From: Ureibacillus endophyticus
GTDB lineage: Bacteria > Bacillota > Bacilli > Bacillales_A > Planococcaceae
NCBI RefSeq assembly: GCF_003628435.1
Contig: NZ_RBZN01000008.1
Coordinates: 1-64,000 of the forward strand
DNA: 64,000 nucleotides
Direction of reading: 5' to 3'
Position 1 is the first letter of the stretch, and each line of letters opens with the position of its first letter. The position numbers and the translations under genes were made by a program. The notes below the pieces were generated by a model. The model saw only the letters and a program-made list of their open reading frames with translations, did no database searches and was not told where the DNA came from. Below are positions 33,113 to 42,895 of this stretch, piece after piece.

Positions 33113-35059
33113 ATGGAATTCTTTCAACGATTCGCCATACCTCATCCAAGTCCAGCGATTTACGCTTCAATGGTTGCTATTGCATTAGTTTCAATTGGGA
33201 TTGTTGTTGGTTTAACATATTTCAAAAAATGGGGTTACTTATGGCGTGAGTGGTTAACGACTGTTGACCATAAGAAAATCGGGATTATGTATTTACTTTC
33301 TGCGATTCTCATGCTTTTCCGTGGTGGCGCAGATGCCATTATGATGCGTGCTCAGTTAGCTACACCTGAAGCTAAACTGTTAGACGCACAACACTATAAC
33401 GAAATCTTTACAACTCACGGGGTTGTTATGATTATCTTCATGGCGATGCCTTTTATCTTCGCCTTCATGAACTTAATCGTTCCATTACAAATTGGGGCAC
33501 GTGACGTAGCGTTCCCTCGTTTAAATGCACTAAGCTTCTGGCTATTCTTCTTTGGTGCAATGTTATTTAATATTTCATTCGTTGTCGGTGGTTCTCCTGA
33601 CGCTGGTTGGACTTCTTACTTCCCTCTTGCTGGGAATGATTTCAGTACTTCCGTTGGTACGAACTACTACATGATTGCGATTCAAATTTCTGGTATCGGT
33701 TCCTTAATGACTGGTATTAATATGATTACGACAATTTTAAAAATGCGTGCTCCTGGCATGAAATTAATGCAAATGCCGATGTTCACGTGGTCTGCGTTTA
33801 TCGCAAACGTAATTATCGTATTCGCCTTCCCTGTATTAACAGTTGCGTTAATCATGGGTACAACTGACCGTTTATTCGGTACGAACTTCTTTACTACTGG
33901 TAACGGTGGTATGGACATGCTTTGGGCAAACTTCTTCTGGGTTTGGGGACATCCAGAGGTATATATCTTAATCTTGCCTGCATTCGGTTTATATAGTGAA
34001 ATTATTTCAACGTTCTCAAGCCGAAACCTTTATGGTTATAAATCAATGGTTGCATCGATGGTTATTATCTCCCTACTATCATTCTTAGTATGGACTCACC
34101 ATTTCTTCACAATGGGTCAAGGTGCACTTACAAACAGTATTTTCTCTATTACAACAATGGCTATCTCTGTTCCTACAGGGGTTAAGATATTCAACTGGCT
34201 ATTTACAATGTGGAAAGGGAAAATTCGCTTTACCGTTCCAATGCTTTACTCAATCGGATTTATCCCACTATTCGTAATTGGTGGGGTTACAGGGGTTATG
34301 CTTGCGATGTCTGCGGCGGACTATCAATACCATAATACAATGTTCTTGGTAGCTCACTTCCACAACGCGATTATTCCTGGTGTAGTATTCGCGATGTTAG
34401 CTGGTTTAACATACTACTGGCCTAAATTCTTCGGCTTTATGTTAAATGAAAAAATCGGTAAATCGACTTTCTGGTTATTATCAATCGGTTTCGTACTTGC
34501 CTTCTTCCCAATGTATATCACTGGTTTAGACGGTCAAGCGCGTCGTATGTACACATATTCTGAAGCAACAGGTTTCGGTCCATTAAATATGGTTTCATTC
34601 TTTGGTGCTGGTTTAATGGCACTTGGTTTCGTAACAATCGTATGGAACATCTACTATAGTTTCAAAAACTCACCACGTGATATTGGTAGTGACCCATGGG
34701 ACGCTCGCTCTTTAGAATGGGCAACTCATACTCCAGTTCCTGTTTATAACTTTGCTAGAATGCCACAAGTTAATTCAAGTGAAGCATTCTGGGATTCAAA
34801 GAAAAAAGGACACCAATTATTCAAAGGTGAATATCAAGAAATTCATATGCCGAATAACAGCGGTGTACCGTTTGTAATGAGTGCTATTTTCTTTGTTGCT
34901 GGTTTCTCATTTGTCTTTGCATTATGGGTACCTGCAGTAATCGCATTAATCGGAATTTTCATCTGTATGGGTCTACGTTCATTCGAATTAGATCACGGAT
35001 ACCATATCCATGTTGAAGAAATCGAAGAAACGGAAAAAAAATTGGGAGGTGCTAAATAA
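33113..35059 (+). CDS. qoxB: Cytochrome aa3 quinol oxidase subunit I
   Basis: 648 residues, about 14 membrane helices. Contains the heme-copper core: [15 protein letters not shown] (CuB His-Tyr), [10 protein letters not shown] and [12 protein letters not shown] with the heme ligands. It reduces oxygen to water at the heme a3-CuB site and pumps protons. It ends one base into the qoxC start (TAATG overlap), so translation is coupled. GAAAGGAG ribosome binding site upstream. Confidence 0.97.
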   Translation: MEFFQRFAIPHPSPAIYASMVAIALVSIGIVVGLTYFKKWGYLWREWLTTVDHKKIGIMYLLSAILMLFRGGADAIMMRAQLATPEAKLLDAQHYNEIFTTHGVVMIIFMAMPFIFAFMNLIVPLQIGARDVAFPRLNALSFWLFFFGAMLFNISFVVGGSPDAGWTSYFPLAGNDFSTSVGTNYYMIAIQISGIGSLMTGINMITTILKMRAPGMKLMQMPMFTWSAFIANVIIVFAFPVLTVALIMGTTDRLFGTNFFTTGNGGMDMLWANFFWVWGHPEVYILILPAFGLYSEIISTFSSRNLYGYKSMVASMVIISLLSFLVWTHHFFTMGQGALTNSIFSITTMAISVPTGVKIFNWLFTMWKGKIRFTVPMLYSIGFIPLFVIGGVTGVMLAMSAADYQYHNTMFLVAHFHNAIIPGVVFAMLAGLTYYWPKFFGFMLNEKIGKSTFWLLSIGFVLAFFPMYITGLDGQARRMYTYSEATGFGPLNMVSFFGAGLMALGFVTIVWNIYYSFKNSPRDIGSDPWDARSLEWATHTPVPVYNFARMPQVNSSEAFWDSKKKGHQLFKGEYQEIHMPNNSGVPFVMSAIFFVAGFSFVFALWVPAVIALIGIFICMGLRSFELDHGYHIHVEEIEETEKKLGGAK

Positions 35060-35655
35060 TGAAGATCGATCACTCACAACCTTTAGAATATAGCACTGAT
35101 CAAAATCAATTAAATATTTTAGGCTTCTGGATATTCCTTGGTGCCGAAATTATGCTGTTTGCTACACTTTTCACAGCCTATTTCACATTAGCAGGTCGTA
35201 CGGGTTCTGGCCCTACTCCTGCTGACATGTTTGAAATTACACCGGTATTAATTGAAACATTTGTGCTTTTAACAAGTAGTTTCACGATTGGTCTTGGAAT
35301 TCATGCAATGAGACTTGGTCGTAAAAATGCGATGCTTGCATTTTTCGGTATCACCCTTCTTCTTGGTTTAGGATTCCTTGGAGTAGAGATTTATGAATTT
35401 ATGCACTACTACCACATTGGTGCAACATATCAAACTAGTGCATTTACATCTGCTTTAATGACAACATTAGGTACGCACGGTGCCCACGTAACTTTAGGGT
35501 TATTCTGGGGAACATTCATTATCATTCAAGTAATCAAACGTGGATTAACACCACAAAATGCAAATAAAGCATTTATTTTCTCACTGTATTGGCATTTCTT
35601 AGACGTTGTTTGGATTTTCATCTTCAGCTTCGTCTATCTGAAAGGAATGATGTAA
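35059..35655 (+). CDS. qoxC: Cytochrome aa3 quinol oxidase subunit III
   Basis: 198 residues with five membrane helices and the family segments GFWIFLGAEIMLFATLF and TLGTHGAHVTLGLFWG. Structural subunit of the terminal oxidase. Start overlaps the qoxB stop by one base and the gene is separated by one base from qoxD, showing tight operon coupling. Confidence 0.95.
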   Translation: MKIDHSQPLEYSTDQNQLNILGFWIFLGAEIMLFATLFTAYFTLAGRTGSGPTPADMFEITPVLIETFVLLTSSFTIGLGIHAMRLGRKNAMLAFFGITLLLGLGFLGVEIYEFMHYYHIGATYQTSAFTSALMTTLGTHGAHVTLGLFWGTFIIIQVIKRGLTPQNANKAFIFSLYWHFLDVVWIFIFSFVYLKGMM

Positions 35656-35656
35656 T

Positions 35657-35938
35657 ATGAAAGAATTATTCCCTGCTAAACAGGTGATGGGCTTTGTCTT
35701 TTCACTCGTTCTAACTGTAGTTGCCCTATTAGTGTATTTCACTGATATGTCCTTTACAGTAGGTATGACAGTTTTATTAGTAACCGCTTTTGTTCAAGCA
35801 TTTTTACAGCTAGTTGTGTTCATGCATGCTGGCGAATCAAAAGATGGCCGTTCCATCTATACAACTATTTTCTACGGTGCAATAATTGCAATCGTTACTG
35901 TATTTGGATCATTACTAATCTTAATTTGGGATATGTAA
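35657..35938 (+). CDS. qoxD: Cytochrome aa3 quinol oxidase subunit IV
   Basis: 93 residues, three membrane helices, with the family segment FLQLVVFMHAGES. Small subunit that stabilises the oxidase. Last gene of the operon; a strong terminator follows about 55 bp later. Confidence 0.92.
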   Translation: MKELFPAKQVMGFVFSLVLTVVALLVYFTDMSFTVGMTVLLVTAFVQAFLQLVVFMHAGESKDGRSIYTTIFYGAIIAIVTVFGSLLILIWDM

Positions 35939-35993
35939 AACCAAATGCAAAAGTGACCTCGAGATACTGAGTGCTGTAGCTAGATATAAAACT

Positions 35994-36028
35994 AAAAAGA
36001 GCCGGACTAATTCGTCTGGCTCTTTTTT
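35994..36028. terminator. Bidirectional terminator after qoxD
   Basis: AAAAAGAGCC-GAC / GTC-GGCTCTTTTTT stem between convergent genes. Confidence 0.9.
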
Positions 36029-36043
36029 CATCTCCAAAAATAC

Positions 36044-36241
36044 CTAAGTCTTCTCAACTCTTCTCTTACTACTCTCATGTTCAAACAACTGCATAAATAA
36101 ACCGAACATATATAGAAATATCCCGCTTTTGACTAATTCAATCCCAAACCATATTGAAACGCTTACAAAGAAACTTAAAACAAGAAGCACAACCCCAGCA
36201 ATGGCAACAGTTGCAGCAAGGTATCTAAAATAATTGAACAT
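36044..36241 (-). CDS. Small two-helix membrane protein (paralogue of the one at 13563)
   Basis: 65 residues with two hydrophobic helices and the linking motif WFGIELVKSGIFL. The paralogue at 13563-13757 shares SFF, W-x-G-I-E-x-V-K and the second helix pattern. GGGAGTGACC-type ribosome binding site upstream. Function unknown. Location just after qox is probably incidental since it is on the other strand. Confidence 0.7.
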   Translation of the reverse strand: MFNYFRYLAATVAIAGVVLLVLSFFVSVSIWFGIELVKSGIFLYMFGLFMQLFEHESSKRRVEKT

Positions 36242-36507
36242 CTTCGGTCACTCCCTGTTTTGCTCGTTTTTGGATTGTCTAGCTTTCTATTAATATATGA
36301 GAGTTGTTCACAAAAAAGTCACAACTTTATGGTAAATTATTTTACTTCAATAAACTCCCCTTCTAATTGAAATATCCGTAACTCATTTAGTTTACATAAT
36401 ATTATTATTTAACGAAATGTATATTTTTTTAGAAAATGAAAAAACTACTGCTGATTAACTATGTTTCCTAACCTTTATCAAATTATCAATAATTGGGGGA
36501 ATATATT

Positions 36508-37839
36508 TTGACTATGATGAAAGAAGTTCCTGAATCTAAAGTGGAAGCTCCAATAACTGCAAACGCAAATGAAAATCCCTATGAAATTGTAAAGTCCCTT
36601 CTAAAAAATTCCGTCGAAGCATTGGGATTAACAGAGGATGTATATCGATTACTTGAAAAACCTATTCGCGTATTAGAAGTATCCATCCCTGTAAGAATGG
36701 ATGATGGAACAATCAAAAACTTTACGGGTTATCGCTCCCACCATTCGGACATTCTGGGCCCTGCTAAAGGTGGAATTCGTTTCCATCCAGAAGTAAACAT
36801 TGATGAAGTCAAGGCACTTTCTATGTGGATGTCTCTGAAATCCGCTATTCTAGGTCTACCTTTTGGTGGTGGTAAAGGTGGCGTGATTGTTGACCCAAGA
36901 GAATTATCACAGTGCGAGTTGGAAAACTTAAGCCGTGGCTATATCCGAGCCATCACACCAATCATTGGTCCAGAAAAGGATATTCCGGCTCCTGATGTGA
37001 ATACAAACCCACAAATTATGGGTTGGATGCTCGATGAATATGATCGTTTGCGTGGATATAATGTACCTGGTTTTATTACAGGAAAACCAATTATAGTTGG
37101 TGGTTCACAAGGTCGTGTTGAAGCAACTGGACGTGGCGTAGTGATTTCCATTGCAGAAGCTGCGAAAAAGTTAAATATTCCATTAGAAAGTGCAACTGCT
37201 GCTATCCAAGGATTTGGAAATGTGGGTAGTATGACAGCAAAATTCCTACATGAGCTTGGAGTTAAAATTATAGCAATTACCGATGTTAAAGGCGGTATCT
37301 ATAATGAAAACGGCATTGATATACCTAGTTTGAGACAACATGTCGCTGAAACAAAATCCGTTGTCGATTTCCCTGGTGCAGAAAGCTTCGACAGTGATAA
37401 ATTGTTTGGTTTACCAGTTGATTTCTTAGTTCCAGCTGCATTGGAAAATCAAATTACAGAAAAAACTGCTCCACAAATACAAGCAAAAGTTGTTGCTGAA
37501 GCTGCGAATGGACCGACTACCCCAGAAGGTGATCGGATTTTAAATGAAAAAGGAATTTTCGTCATTCCAGATATCCTATGTAACTCTGGTGGTGTAACGG
37601 TTTCTTATTTTGAATGGGTTCAAAACAATATGGGTTATTATTGGAAAGAAGAAGAAGTAAATACAAAATTAGAAGAAAAAATGATTTATGCTTTTGAAGA
37701 CGTACACAAAATGCATGAGGAAAAGCAAGTGAATATGCGTGAAGCTGCATATATCGTAGGTGTTGGACGAATTGCAGAAGCCTTCCAAGCTCGTGGTTGG
37801 ATTAATGATTGGTCAATGCCATTTAAATGTAAAGCTTAA
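36508..37839 (+). CDS. Glutamate dehydrogenase (RocG/GudB type)
   Basis: 443 residues. Substrate-binding half with GPAKGGIRFHPEV (about 86) and the catalytic-lysine segment PFGGGKGGV (about 122). Rossmann half with AIQGFGNVG. Catalyses glutamate to 2-oxoglutarate plus ammonia using NAD(P). The TTG at 36508 sits eight bases after GGGGG; ATG codons two and three positions later are alternatives. Which B. subtilis paralogue it matches cannot be decided here. Confidence 0.93.
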   Translation: MTMMKEVPESKVEAPITANANENPYEIVKSLLKNSVEALGLTEDVYRLLEKPIRVLEVSIPVRMDDGTIKNFTGYRSHHSDILGPAKGGIRFHPEVNIDEVKALSMWMSLKSAILGLPFGGGKGGVIVDPRELSQCELENLSRGYIRAITPIIGPEKDIPAPDVNTNPQIMGWMLDEYDRLRGYNVPGFITGKPIIVGGSQGRVEATGRGVVISIAEAAKKLNIPLESATAAIQGFGNVGSMTAKFLHELGVKIIAITDVKGGIYNENGIDIPSLRQHVAETKSVVDFPGAESFDSDKLFGLPVDFLVPAALENQITEKTAPQIQAKVVAEAANGPTTPEGDRILNEKGIFVIPDILCNSGGVTVSYFEWVQNNMGYYWKEEEVNTKLEEKMIYAFEDVHKMHEEKQVNMREAAYIVGVGRIAEAFQARGWINDWSMPFKCKA

Positions 37840-37847
37840 AGTTAATA

Positions 37848-37886
37848 AGCATTCGCGTAAGTGAGCGCGAATGCTTTACTTATTTT
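37848..37886 (+). terminator. Rho-independent terminator
   Basis: AGCATTCGCG / CGCGAATGCT stem followed by TTACTTATTTTT, shared with the convergent glycosyltransferase end. Confidence 0.8.
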
Positions 37887-39052
37887 TGAGCAAGTTCTAA
37901 TATTATATCGGCCGCTTTATTCACACCACCAGCATTTCTGAAATTTTCCGAAAGCCTAACAGCATTCTCTTTGTATTTTTCGTTTGCGAAAATTTCCTCT
38001 ACCGCGCTAACAAAATGTTTCTCACCAATTCCTTTTAAATAAACTCCTGCTCCAAGCTCTTCCACCCTTTTTGCTACGAGCTGTTGTTCGCTATGGAACG
38101 GATATAAAATCATTGGCACTCCGAAATACAAACTTTCATTTACACTATTCATTCCACAATGTGTAACGAAAACATCTGCCCTTTGTAAAACTTCAATTTG
38201 ATTTACTCGATTTTTCACGGTGAAGTGGTCAGGAAGGTTTCCGAGTGAGGCAATGTTCGTTTGTTCTCCAACAGACATTATAATTTCATAGCTACTATTA
38301 GAAAAAGCTTGAATACAATTTAAGTAGAAATTTTCATTTTGATTAAGTACAGTACCTAAAGATATATAGACAACCTTCTTATTCTTTTTTGGAATCATCT
38401 TTTCAGTAAATTCAATAGATGGACCTACAAAATTAAACTTTTCAGAAAAAGTCTCTGCCATAGGTTGAAAATCTTTCGTAGTATAAACGATGGTATTCGT
38501 ATTATTATCATTTTCAATTAGGGAGACAAAATTATCGACTTCATACCCGTGACTTCTTAGTAATTGTATTTTTTTATTAATCTTTGGCATCCCAAAAATC
38601 ATGTTAAATATTTCTTTTATTCCTCGTTTCATTAATTTAGCTGTATGTTTATTAAATGCAAAAGAAGTCGTTGAGCAAATATAAGGAATGTTTAACTTTT
38701 TGCCAAATAGTTTCCCCCAAACACATAACGAATCACTAACAATACAATCTGGCTGTAGCTTTTTTAATTCAGCACACACTTTTTGATCCATTGCAATAGT
38801 AGTATCAACAAGCATCTCTATCAAAGATGTAAAATCTTTTCCTGCTTTTTTAGCAATTTCTTGTTCTGTGATTGGTGGTAAAAATTCATCACATGAAACA
38901 AACTTTGCTCCCGCGCCTTCGATTTTCGTTTGAAACTCGTTGAAGGAATAATAGCGAACCTCATTACCTCTTTTCACTAACTCAGCAACAACCGGTATTG
39001 TTGGGTTTGTATGACCATGGGCTGGAATCGAAAAAAATACTATTTTACTCAT
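37880..39052 (-). CDS. MGT-type glycosyltransferase (GT1, YjiC-like)
   Basis: 390 residues, GT-B fold. N-terminal SIPAHGHTNPTIPVV and a C-terminal nucleotide-sugar motif HCGMNSVNESLYFGVPM (about 299-315) followed by HSEQQLVAKRVEELGAG. Such enzymes glucosylate small aglycones such as macrolides or flavonoids, often as detoxification. The ATG overlaps the 3' end of the HTH-AbrB regulator by 8 bp, so the two are translated together. The acceptor is unknown. Confidence 0.88.
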   Translation of the reverse strand: MSKIVFFSIPAHGHTNPTIPVVAELVKRGNEVRYYSFNEFQTKIEGAGAKFVSCDEFLPPITEQEIAKKAGKDFTSLIEMLVDTTIAMDQKVCAELKKLQPDCIVSDSLCVWGKLFGKKLNIPYICSTTSFAFNKHTAKLMKRGIKEIFNMIFGMPKINKKIQLLRSHGYEVDNFVSLIENDNNTNTIVYTTKDFQPMAETFSEKFNFVGPSIEFTEKMIPKKNKKVVYISLGTVLNQNENFYLNCIQAFSNSSYEIIMSVGEQTNIASLGNLPDHFTVKNRVNQIEVLQRADVFVTHCGMNSVNESLYFGVPMILYPFHSEQQLVAKRVEELGAGVYLKGIGEKHFVSAVEEIFANEKYKENAVRLSENFRNAGGVNKAADIILELAQK

Positions 39053-39485
39053 CTACATCCCCTTCTGCTTTCGTGTTTCGAACTATTTCAGCAAATTCTA
39101 GAATTTGTTCGCTTTTTAAAATAGCAAGTCCCATTGTTTCATCTTCACCCAACACAATTAATTTATCACCTGGTTTGATGCGATAGCGTTCCCTCGCCTG
39201 TTTAGGAATGACAATTTGCCCGCGCTCTCCAACCTTTACAACTCCGAAAAAGTGCTTTCCCTTAGGTCCTAAATGTTGTATTTCTTCTTCCGACATATCC
39301 CTCGATAATTCATCTAATGTAATCTGAAATAGATCAGCTAGTAATTTACACTTTTCAATATCAGGTAAAGCTTCTTCACTTTCCCACTTTGCAATCGTTT
39401 GGCGAGATACATTTACTTTTTCGGCAAGCATCTCCTGACTTAGTTTACGTTTTTTGCGCAATAATCGTATATTCATACCAATCAT
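39045..39485 (-). CDS. XRE-type HTH and AbrB-domain fusion regulator
   Basis: 146 residues. An N-terminal Cro/CI-type helix-turn-helix (about 4-58: LSQEMLAEKVNVSRQTIAKWE) is fused to a C-terminal SpoVT/AbrB swapped-hairpin domain (about 80-125: VVKVGERGQIVIPKQARERY, IKPGDKLIVL). Both domains bind DNA in their own families, so the protein may contact two sites or use the AbrB part to oligomerise. It precedes and overlaps the glycosyltransferase, which is its likely target. ATG at 39485 after AAGGAG. Confidence 0.88.
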   Translation of the reverse strand: MIGMNIRLLRKKRKLSQEMLAEKVNVSRQTIAKWESEEALPDIEKCKLLADLFQITLDELSRDMSEEEIQHLGPKGKHFFGVVKVGERGQIVIPKQARERYRIKPGDKLIVLGEDETMGLAILKSEQILEFAEIVRNTKAEGDVDE

Positions 39486-39642
39486 ATCGATGACAACTCC
39501 TTATATTGCTTACTATATAAAACTTTCCCTTGAATTTCTATCAAGATTCAAATACATTTTGTGTTAAAAATCGTGGCAAAATGAAATACATAAATTTCTT
39601 AATTTACGGAGAAGATGTACTTAATAGAAAGGAGAAACAAAT

Positions 39643-39819
39643 ATGGATGATAAAAATACACTGTTTAAAATGTATGCCATGTTAAATTCCATGCAAAGCC
39701 AACTAAACCAATGTAAATCCTATTTAGAAAATATTATGGAAGAAAAAGGTTTTGACTTTAGCACCATTTTGGAAGATTATGATGTGATTGCGTCTCAAGA
39801 GGATGATCAAATTCACTAA
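39643..39819 (+). CDS. Small hypothetical protein
   Basis: 58 residues: MDDKNTLFKMYAMLNSMQSQ and an acidic C-terminus (EDYDVIASQEDDQIH), probably a helical hairpin. AAGGAG precedes the ATG and a small hairpin (GTGCTGT / ACAGCAC, 39830-39849) follows. Not recognised. Confidence 0.6.
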   Translation: MDDKNTLFKMYAMLNSMQSQLNQCKSYLENIMEEKGFDFSTILEDYDVIASQEDDQIH

Positions 39820-39981
39820 TCCTATAATGTGCTGTAGAAATACAGCACGTACTTTTAAAGGGAAATTAATTAATTTCATACTATATATTGGTGAAAGTCC
39901 TATTAAATAGTTTAATAAATACATATGATAAGCTTAAATGGACTTTTGTAAGAGATTACCACAGGAAAAGGAGGGTTGCGA

Positions 39982-40452
39982 ATGTACTACTTCTATCAAC
40001 CGCAGTATTTTCACTCTCCATATCACCCAATGGCTTATCGACCAATACTACAAAGACCAAATATGAATCATAGATTTGTACAACAACCAATGAATCAACC
40101 CAATCCAAGAAATCAACAAAACCCAGGAAATCAACAAAACCCAGGAAATCAAAATCCATATCCCGAAGTAGACCCAAATCAGTTATACGATTCCGCAAAC
40201 GAAACAAAAAAATTAATGAAAGATGCTAGTATAGTTCTTGAAAGACTATCTTCATCGAAAGATTTTGATAAACAATTAATGGACCACGCACAACAATCGC
40301 AAAGTGAAGAAGTGAAAAAATTAATTAAATCGATTGGCATCGAATCGGATGTAGATGTTCTTTATACTCCAGATAGTTTACGATTAGAATTTATATCCCA
40401 AATTGCAGATTCAGACTGCTGTAAACTATCCATTGTTCTAAAATGGCGATAA
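39982..40452 (+). CDS. Spore-coat-like P/Q/N-rich hypothetical protein
   Basis: 156 residues. The N-terminal ~65 residues are rich in Tyr, His, Pro, Gln and Asn with NQQNPG repeats, in the style of spore coat proteins. The C-terminal ~90 residues form a folded-looking domain: LYDSANETKKLMKDASIVL, VLYTPDSLRLEF, and a CC pair before KLSIVLKW. The AAAAGGAGG site fixes the ATG at 39982. Family not recognised; coat function is suggested only by composition. Confidence 0.6.
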   Translation: MYYFYQPQYFHSPYHPMAYRPILQRPNMNHRFVQQPMNQPNPRNQQNPGNQQNPGNQNPYPEVDPNQLYDSANETKKLMKDASIVLERLSSSKDFDKQLMDHAQQSQSEEVKKLIKSIGIESDVDVLYTPDSLRLEFISQIADSDCCKLSIVLKWR

Positions 40453-40457
40453 ATGAT

Positions 40458-40502
40458 AAAAGCAACTAACTCTTTTAGGTAATTGGTTAGTTGCTTTAGT
40501 TA
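40458..40502 (+). terminator. Rho-independent terminator
   Basis: AAAGCAACTAAC / GTTAGTTGCTTT stem with T-rich downstream sequence. Confidence 0.8.
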
Positions 40503-40515
40503 GTTTTTGTGTCTT

Positions 40516-41006
40516 TCGCTTAACTTGAGATTGAATACCATTTCTTCTTAATTACACTTAATTTTTTGCATTCATCACTAGAATGAATACCATTTTCACT
40601 TCTATTTTTACTGATTTACGTATTCATCACTAGTATGAATTCATTTTTTCACTGTTTTCCCTCAAAATTTTGCATTCATCACTAAAGTGAATACCATTTT
40701 CCATTTGATTTACACTGATTTTTGTATTCATCACTGGTATGAATACATTTTTTCACTTATTCCCCTTAAAATTTTGCATTCATCACTAAAGTGAATACCA
40801 TTTTCCCTTTGATTTACACTGATTTTTGTATTCATCACAGGTATGAATACATTCTTTCACTTATTCCCCTTAAAATTTTGCATTCATCACTAAAGTGAAT
40901 ACAATTTTTACTTCAATTTCCACTTATTTTTGTATTCTTTGCTTGTATGAATACAATCCCTCTTTAAACTCCCTCTAAATTTCGTATTTTATCCGCTTAA
41001 TCCACA
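40516..41006. repeat. Array of 23-bp palindromes at exact 52-bp spacing
   Basis: Eight palindromes start at 40568, 40620, 40672, 40724, 40776, 40828, 40880 and 40932: every interval is 52 bp. Half-degenerate copies sit in phase at 40516 and 40984. Odd members read GCATTCATCACTA..GTGAATAC and even members GTATTCATCACT..ATGAATAC, so the true unit is a 104-bp doublet. The 29-bp spacers are pyrimidine-rich on the plus strand and nearly identical within each class. No ORF spans the array. It lies between convergent transcription units. Confidence 0.9.
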
Positions 41007-41012
41007 CAAATA

Positions 41013-41046
41013 ATAAAAAGCGCTAATCTTTAAAAGATTAACGCTC
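41013..41046 (-). terminator. Terminator of the Bcr/CflA efflux gene
   Basis: AGCGTTAATCTTT / AAAGATTAGCGCT stem followed by TTTTTATT on the minus strand. Confidence 0.85.
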
Positions 41047-41060
41047 TCATAAATCCTAAA

Positions 41061-42296
41061 TTAAACCGATTCAGACTTTGGATCTTGTCGAAGTTTCCAG
41101 TTGCCTAAACCTACAATCAGTACAAAAAATACAATCGAAATAAAACTTGAAAGTGCCATTACTAAGCCCATGGCGATGGCAGGATTTCCACCGATTCCTG
41201 TCAACGGTGCAACTGTTCCAGCAATCACATATTGAAGAACTCCGATTAACGCTGCAGCACTTCCAGCAATTTTCCCCTGGTTTTGTAATGCTAACGATTG
41301 ACCTGTTGTACTCACAATACCAATACTCGCTACCGCTAATAATAATGGTGGCAAAATGAATACTAAACTAGCTTTTAATATAAGTAACAACAGTAAGACA
41401 CTCGATGAAACGAATGCAAGTAAGATACCTGTTACTAATAATTTTGATTCCCCAAAACGTCCAGCGACTCTACCCGTAACTTGCGCTGCAATGGAAATGC
41501 TCACGCCATTTGCAGCAAAAATGAGACTGAATGTTTGAGGACTTGTTCCATAAACCTCTTGCAATACAAAAGAAGAACCCGAAATATATGCAAATAATAA
41601 TCCAAAAACACATGCTAACGGTAGTGCGTATCCGATAAAACTACGATCTAAGAATAATTGTTTAAATGTGATGAATGTCTTTTTAACTCCACCTTCAGTT
41701 CGTAATTCTTCAGCATGTGATTCTGGTAAACTCGTTAAAACTAAGATAAACATCACTACACCAATGACACTTAAAATAATAAACACAGCATTCCAAGGGG
41801 CTAAAAGTAAAATAATCCCACCTAAAATCGGTGCAAGAATTGGTGCAACACCATTCACTAACGCTAACAATGAGAAGAATTTCGTCAATTCGATACCAGA
41901 ATAAATATCCCGAACAATCGCACGGGATAGAACAACCCCCGCAGCACCAGAGAATCCTTGAATAAATCGTAGTAAAATGAAGCCCCAAATCGACGTTGAA
42001 AATGCACATAATAATGAAGCAATACTATAAATAATTAAACCGATTAGTAAAGGCTTTCGTCTTCCACGTACATCACTTAAAGGCCCAATAATTAATTGTC
42101 CCGATGCCATTCCAACTACAAAAAAGGTTAAACTCAGTTGTACAAGGGATGGCGTTGTGTTAAATTGTTCTGCTATAAGTGGAAGAGCAGGTAAATACAT
42201 ATCTATCGATAATGGTGCAAATGCAGCCAATGAACCTAAAATTGCCGCTAGTTTTAACCGTTTCGTTTTAATTGGTTGATGATCCACAGAATCCAT
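41061..42296 (-). CDS. Bcr/CflA-family MFS drug efflux transporter
   Basis: 411 residues with 12 membrane helices. N-terminal AFAPLSIDMYLPALPLI and the MFS motif SDVRGRRKPLLIG in the first cytoplasmic loop match the Bcr/CflA (DHA1) group, which exports bicyclomycin, sulphonamides or other compounds by proton antiport. AAGGAGG precedes the ATG. The RHH-protein gene lies 23 bp upstream on the same strand and is probably in the operon. Confidence 0.9.
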   Translation of the reverse strand: MDSVDHQPIKTKRLKLAAILGSLAAFAPLSIDMYLPALPLIAEQFNTTPSLVQLSLTFFVVGMASGQLIIGPLSDVRGRRKPLLIGLIIYSIASLLCAFSTSIWGFILLRFIQGFSGAAGVVLSRAIVRDIYSGIELTKFFSLLALVNGVAPILAPILGGIILLLAPWNAVFIILSVIGVVMFILVLTSLPESHAEELRTEGGVKKTFITFKQLFLDRSFIGYALPLACVFGLLFAYISGSSFVLQEVYGTSPQTFSLIFAANGVSISIAAQVTGRVAGRFGESKLLVTGILLAFVSSSVLLLLLILKASLVFILPPLLLAVASIGIVSTTGQSLALQNQGKIAGSAAALIGVLQYVIAGTVAPLTGIGGNPAIAMGLVMALSSFISIVFFVLIVGLGNWKLRQDPKSESV

Positions 42297-42319
42297 TCTT
42301 TAAACCTCCTTCAAAACAA

Positions 42320-42712
42320 TCAATTAAGTTGATTGATTAAGTTTCTAATAACCTCAGATTTATCTAATTGCTTACTATCACAATATTGATGTAGTTTGTT
42401 GTATGTATCTTCATCTAACCGAACATGAATGGAATGCTTTAACTTCTCACACTCTGGCTTTTTTGGTCGACCTCTTCTAATTTTTCTTACTCCTTCTTCA
42501 TCGCGCCAAACTGTTATTAAAACAAAGCCATCTTCTTCAATCGATTGTTGAAAATTATTTTCTTCCCATAGTTTTAAAGCTTCATTGATTCGTTGATTGA
42601 TAAATTGTACTCTTTCCTCCCCTTCCAATCCCCGATTTTTTGCTTTTTGATTCATCTTTTTTTGAATATAATCTTTATATTCCTCAAAAGAAGTAAAAGT
42701 TAGCTCCTTCAT
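42320..42712 (-). CDS. Ribbon-helix-helix (CopG/Arc-like) DNA-binding protein
   Basis: 130 residues. A charged helical N-terminal part is followed by a basic GRPKKPE linker and a C-terminal ribbon-helix-helix domain (HSIHVRLDEDTYNKL, then LDKSEVIRNLINQL). The placement suggests it regulates the efflux pump gene that follows. The ATG at 42712 is six bases after GAGG; a GTG at 42724 and ATG at 42718 fit less well. Confidence 0.72.
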   Translation of the reverse strand: MKELTFTSFEEYKDYIQKKMNQKAKNRGLEGEERVQFINQRINEALKLWEENNFQQSIEEDGFVLITVWRDEEGVRKIRRGRPKKPECEKLKHSIHVRLDEDTYNKLHQYCDSKQLDKSEVIRNLINQLN

Positions 42713-42895
42713 ATTCATCCTCACTAATTTTTGTTCTACAAAAAATAATAAGAAACTTTTTGTTAATTAGCAATCTTATTTTTGCAAAATTCAAACTTTC
42801 ATATTTTTAATAAAAAAATTAGAAAAGCATTTTAATATACAAACAGATAGATTTTTTATACGATAACAGTGGATTGAACAAAGGGAGGAAAAAAG

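Noticed and set aside
40568-40954. CRISPR array (23-bp palindromic repeats with 29-bp spacers)
   Set aside because: The spacers are nearly identical in alternation and pyrimidine-rich, not unique. The repeats differ in two alternating types and no cas genes are nearby.
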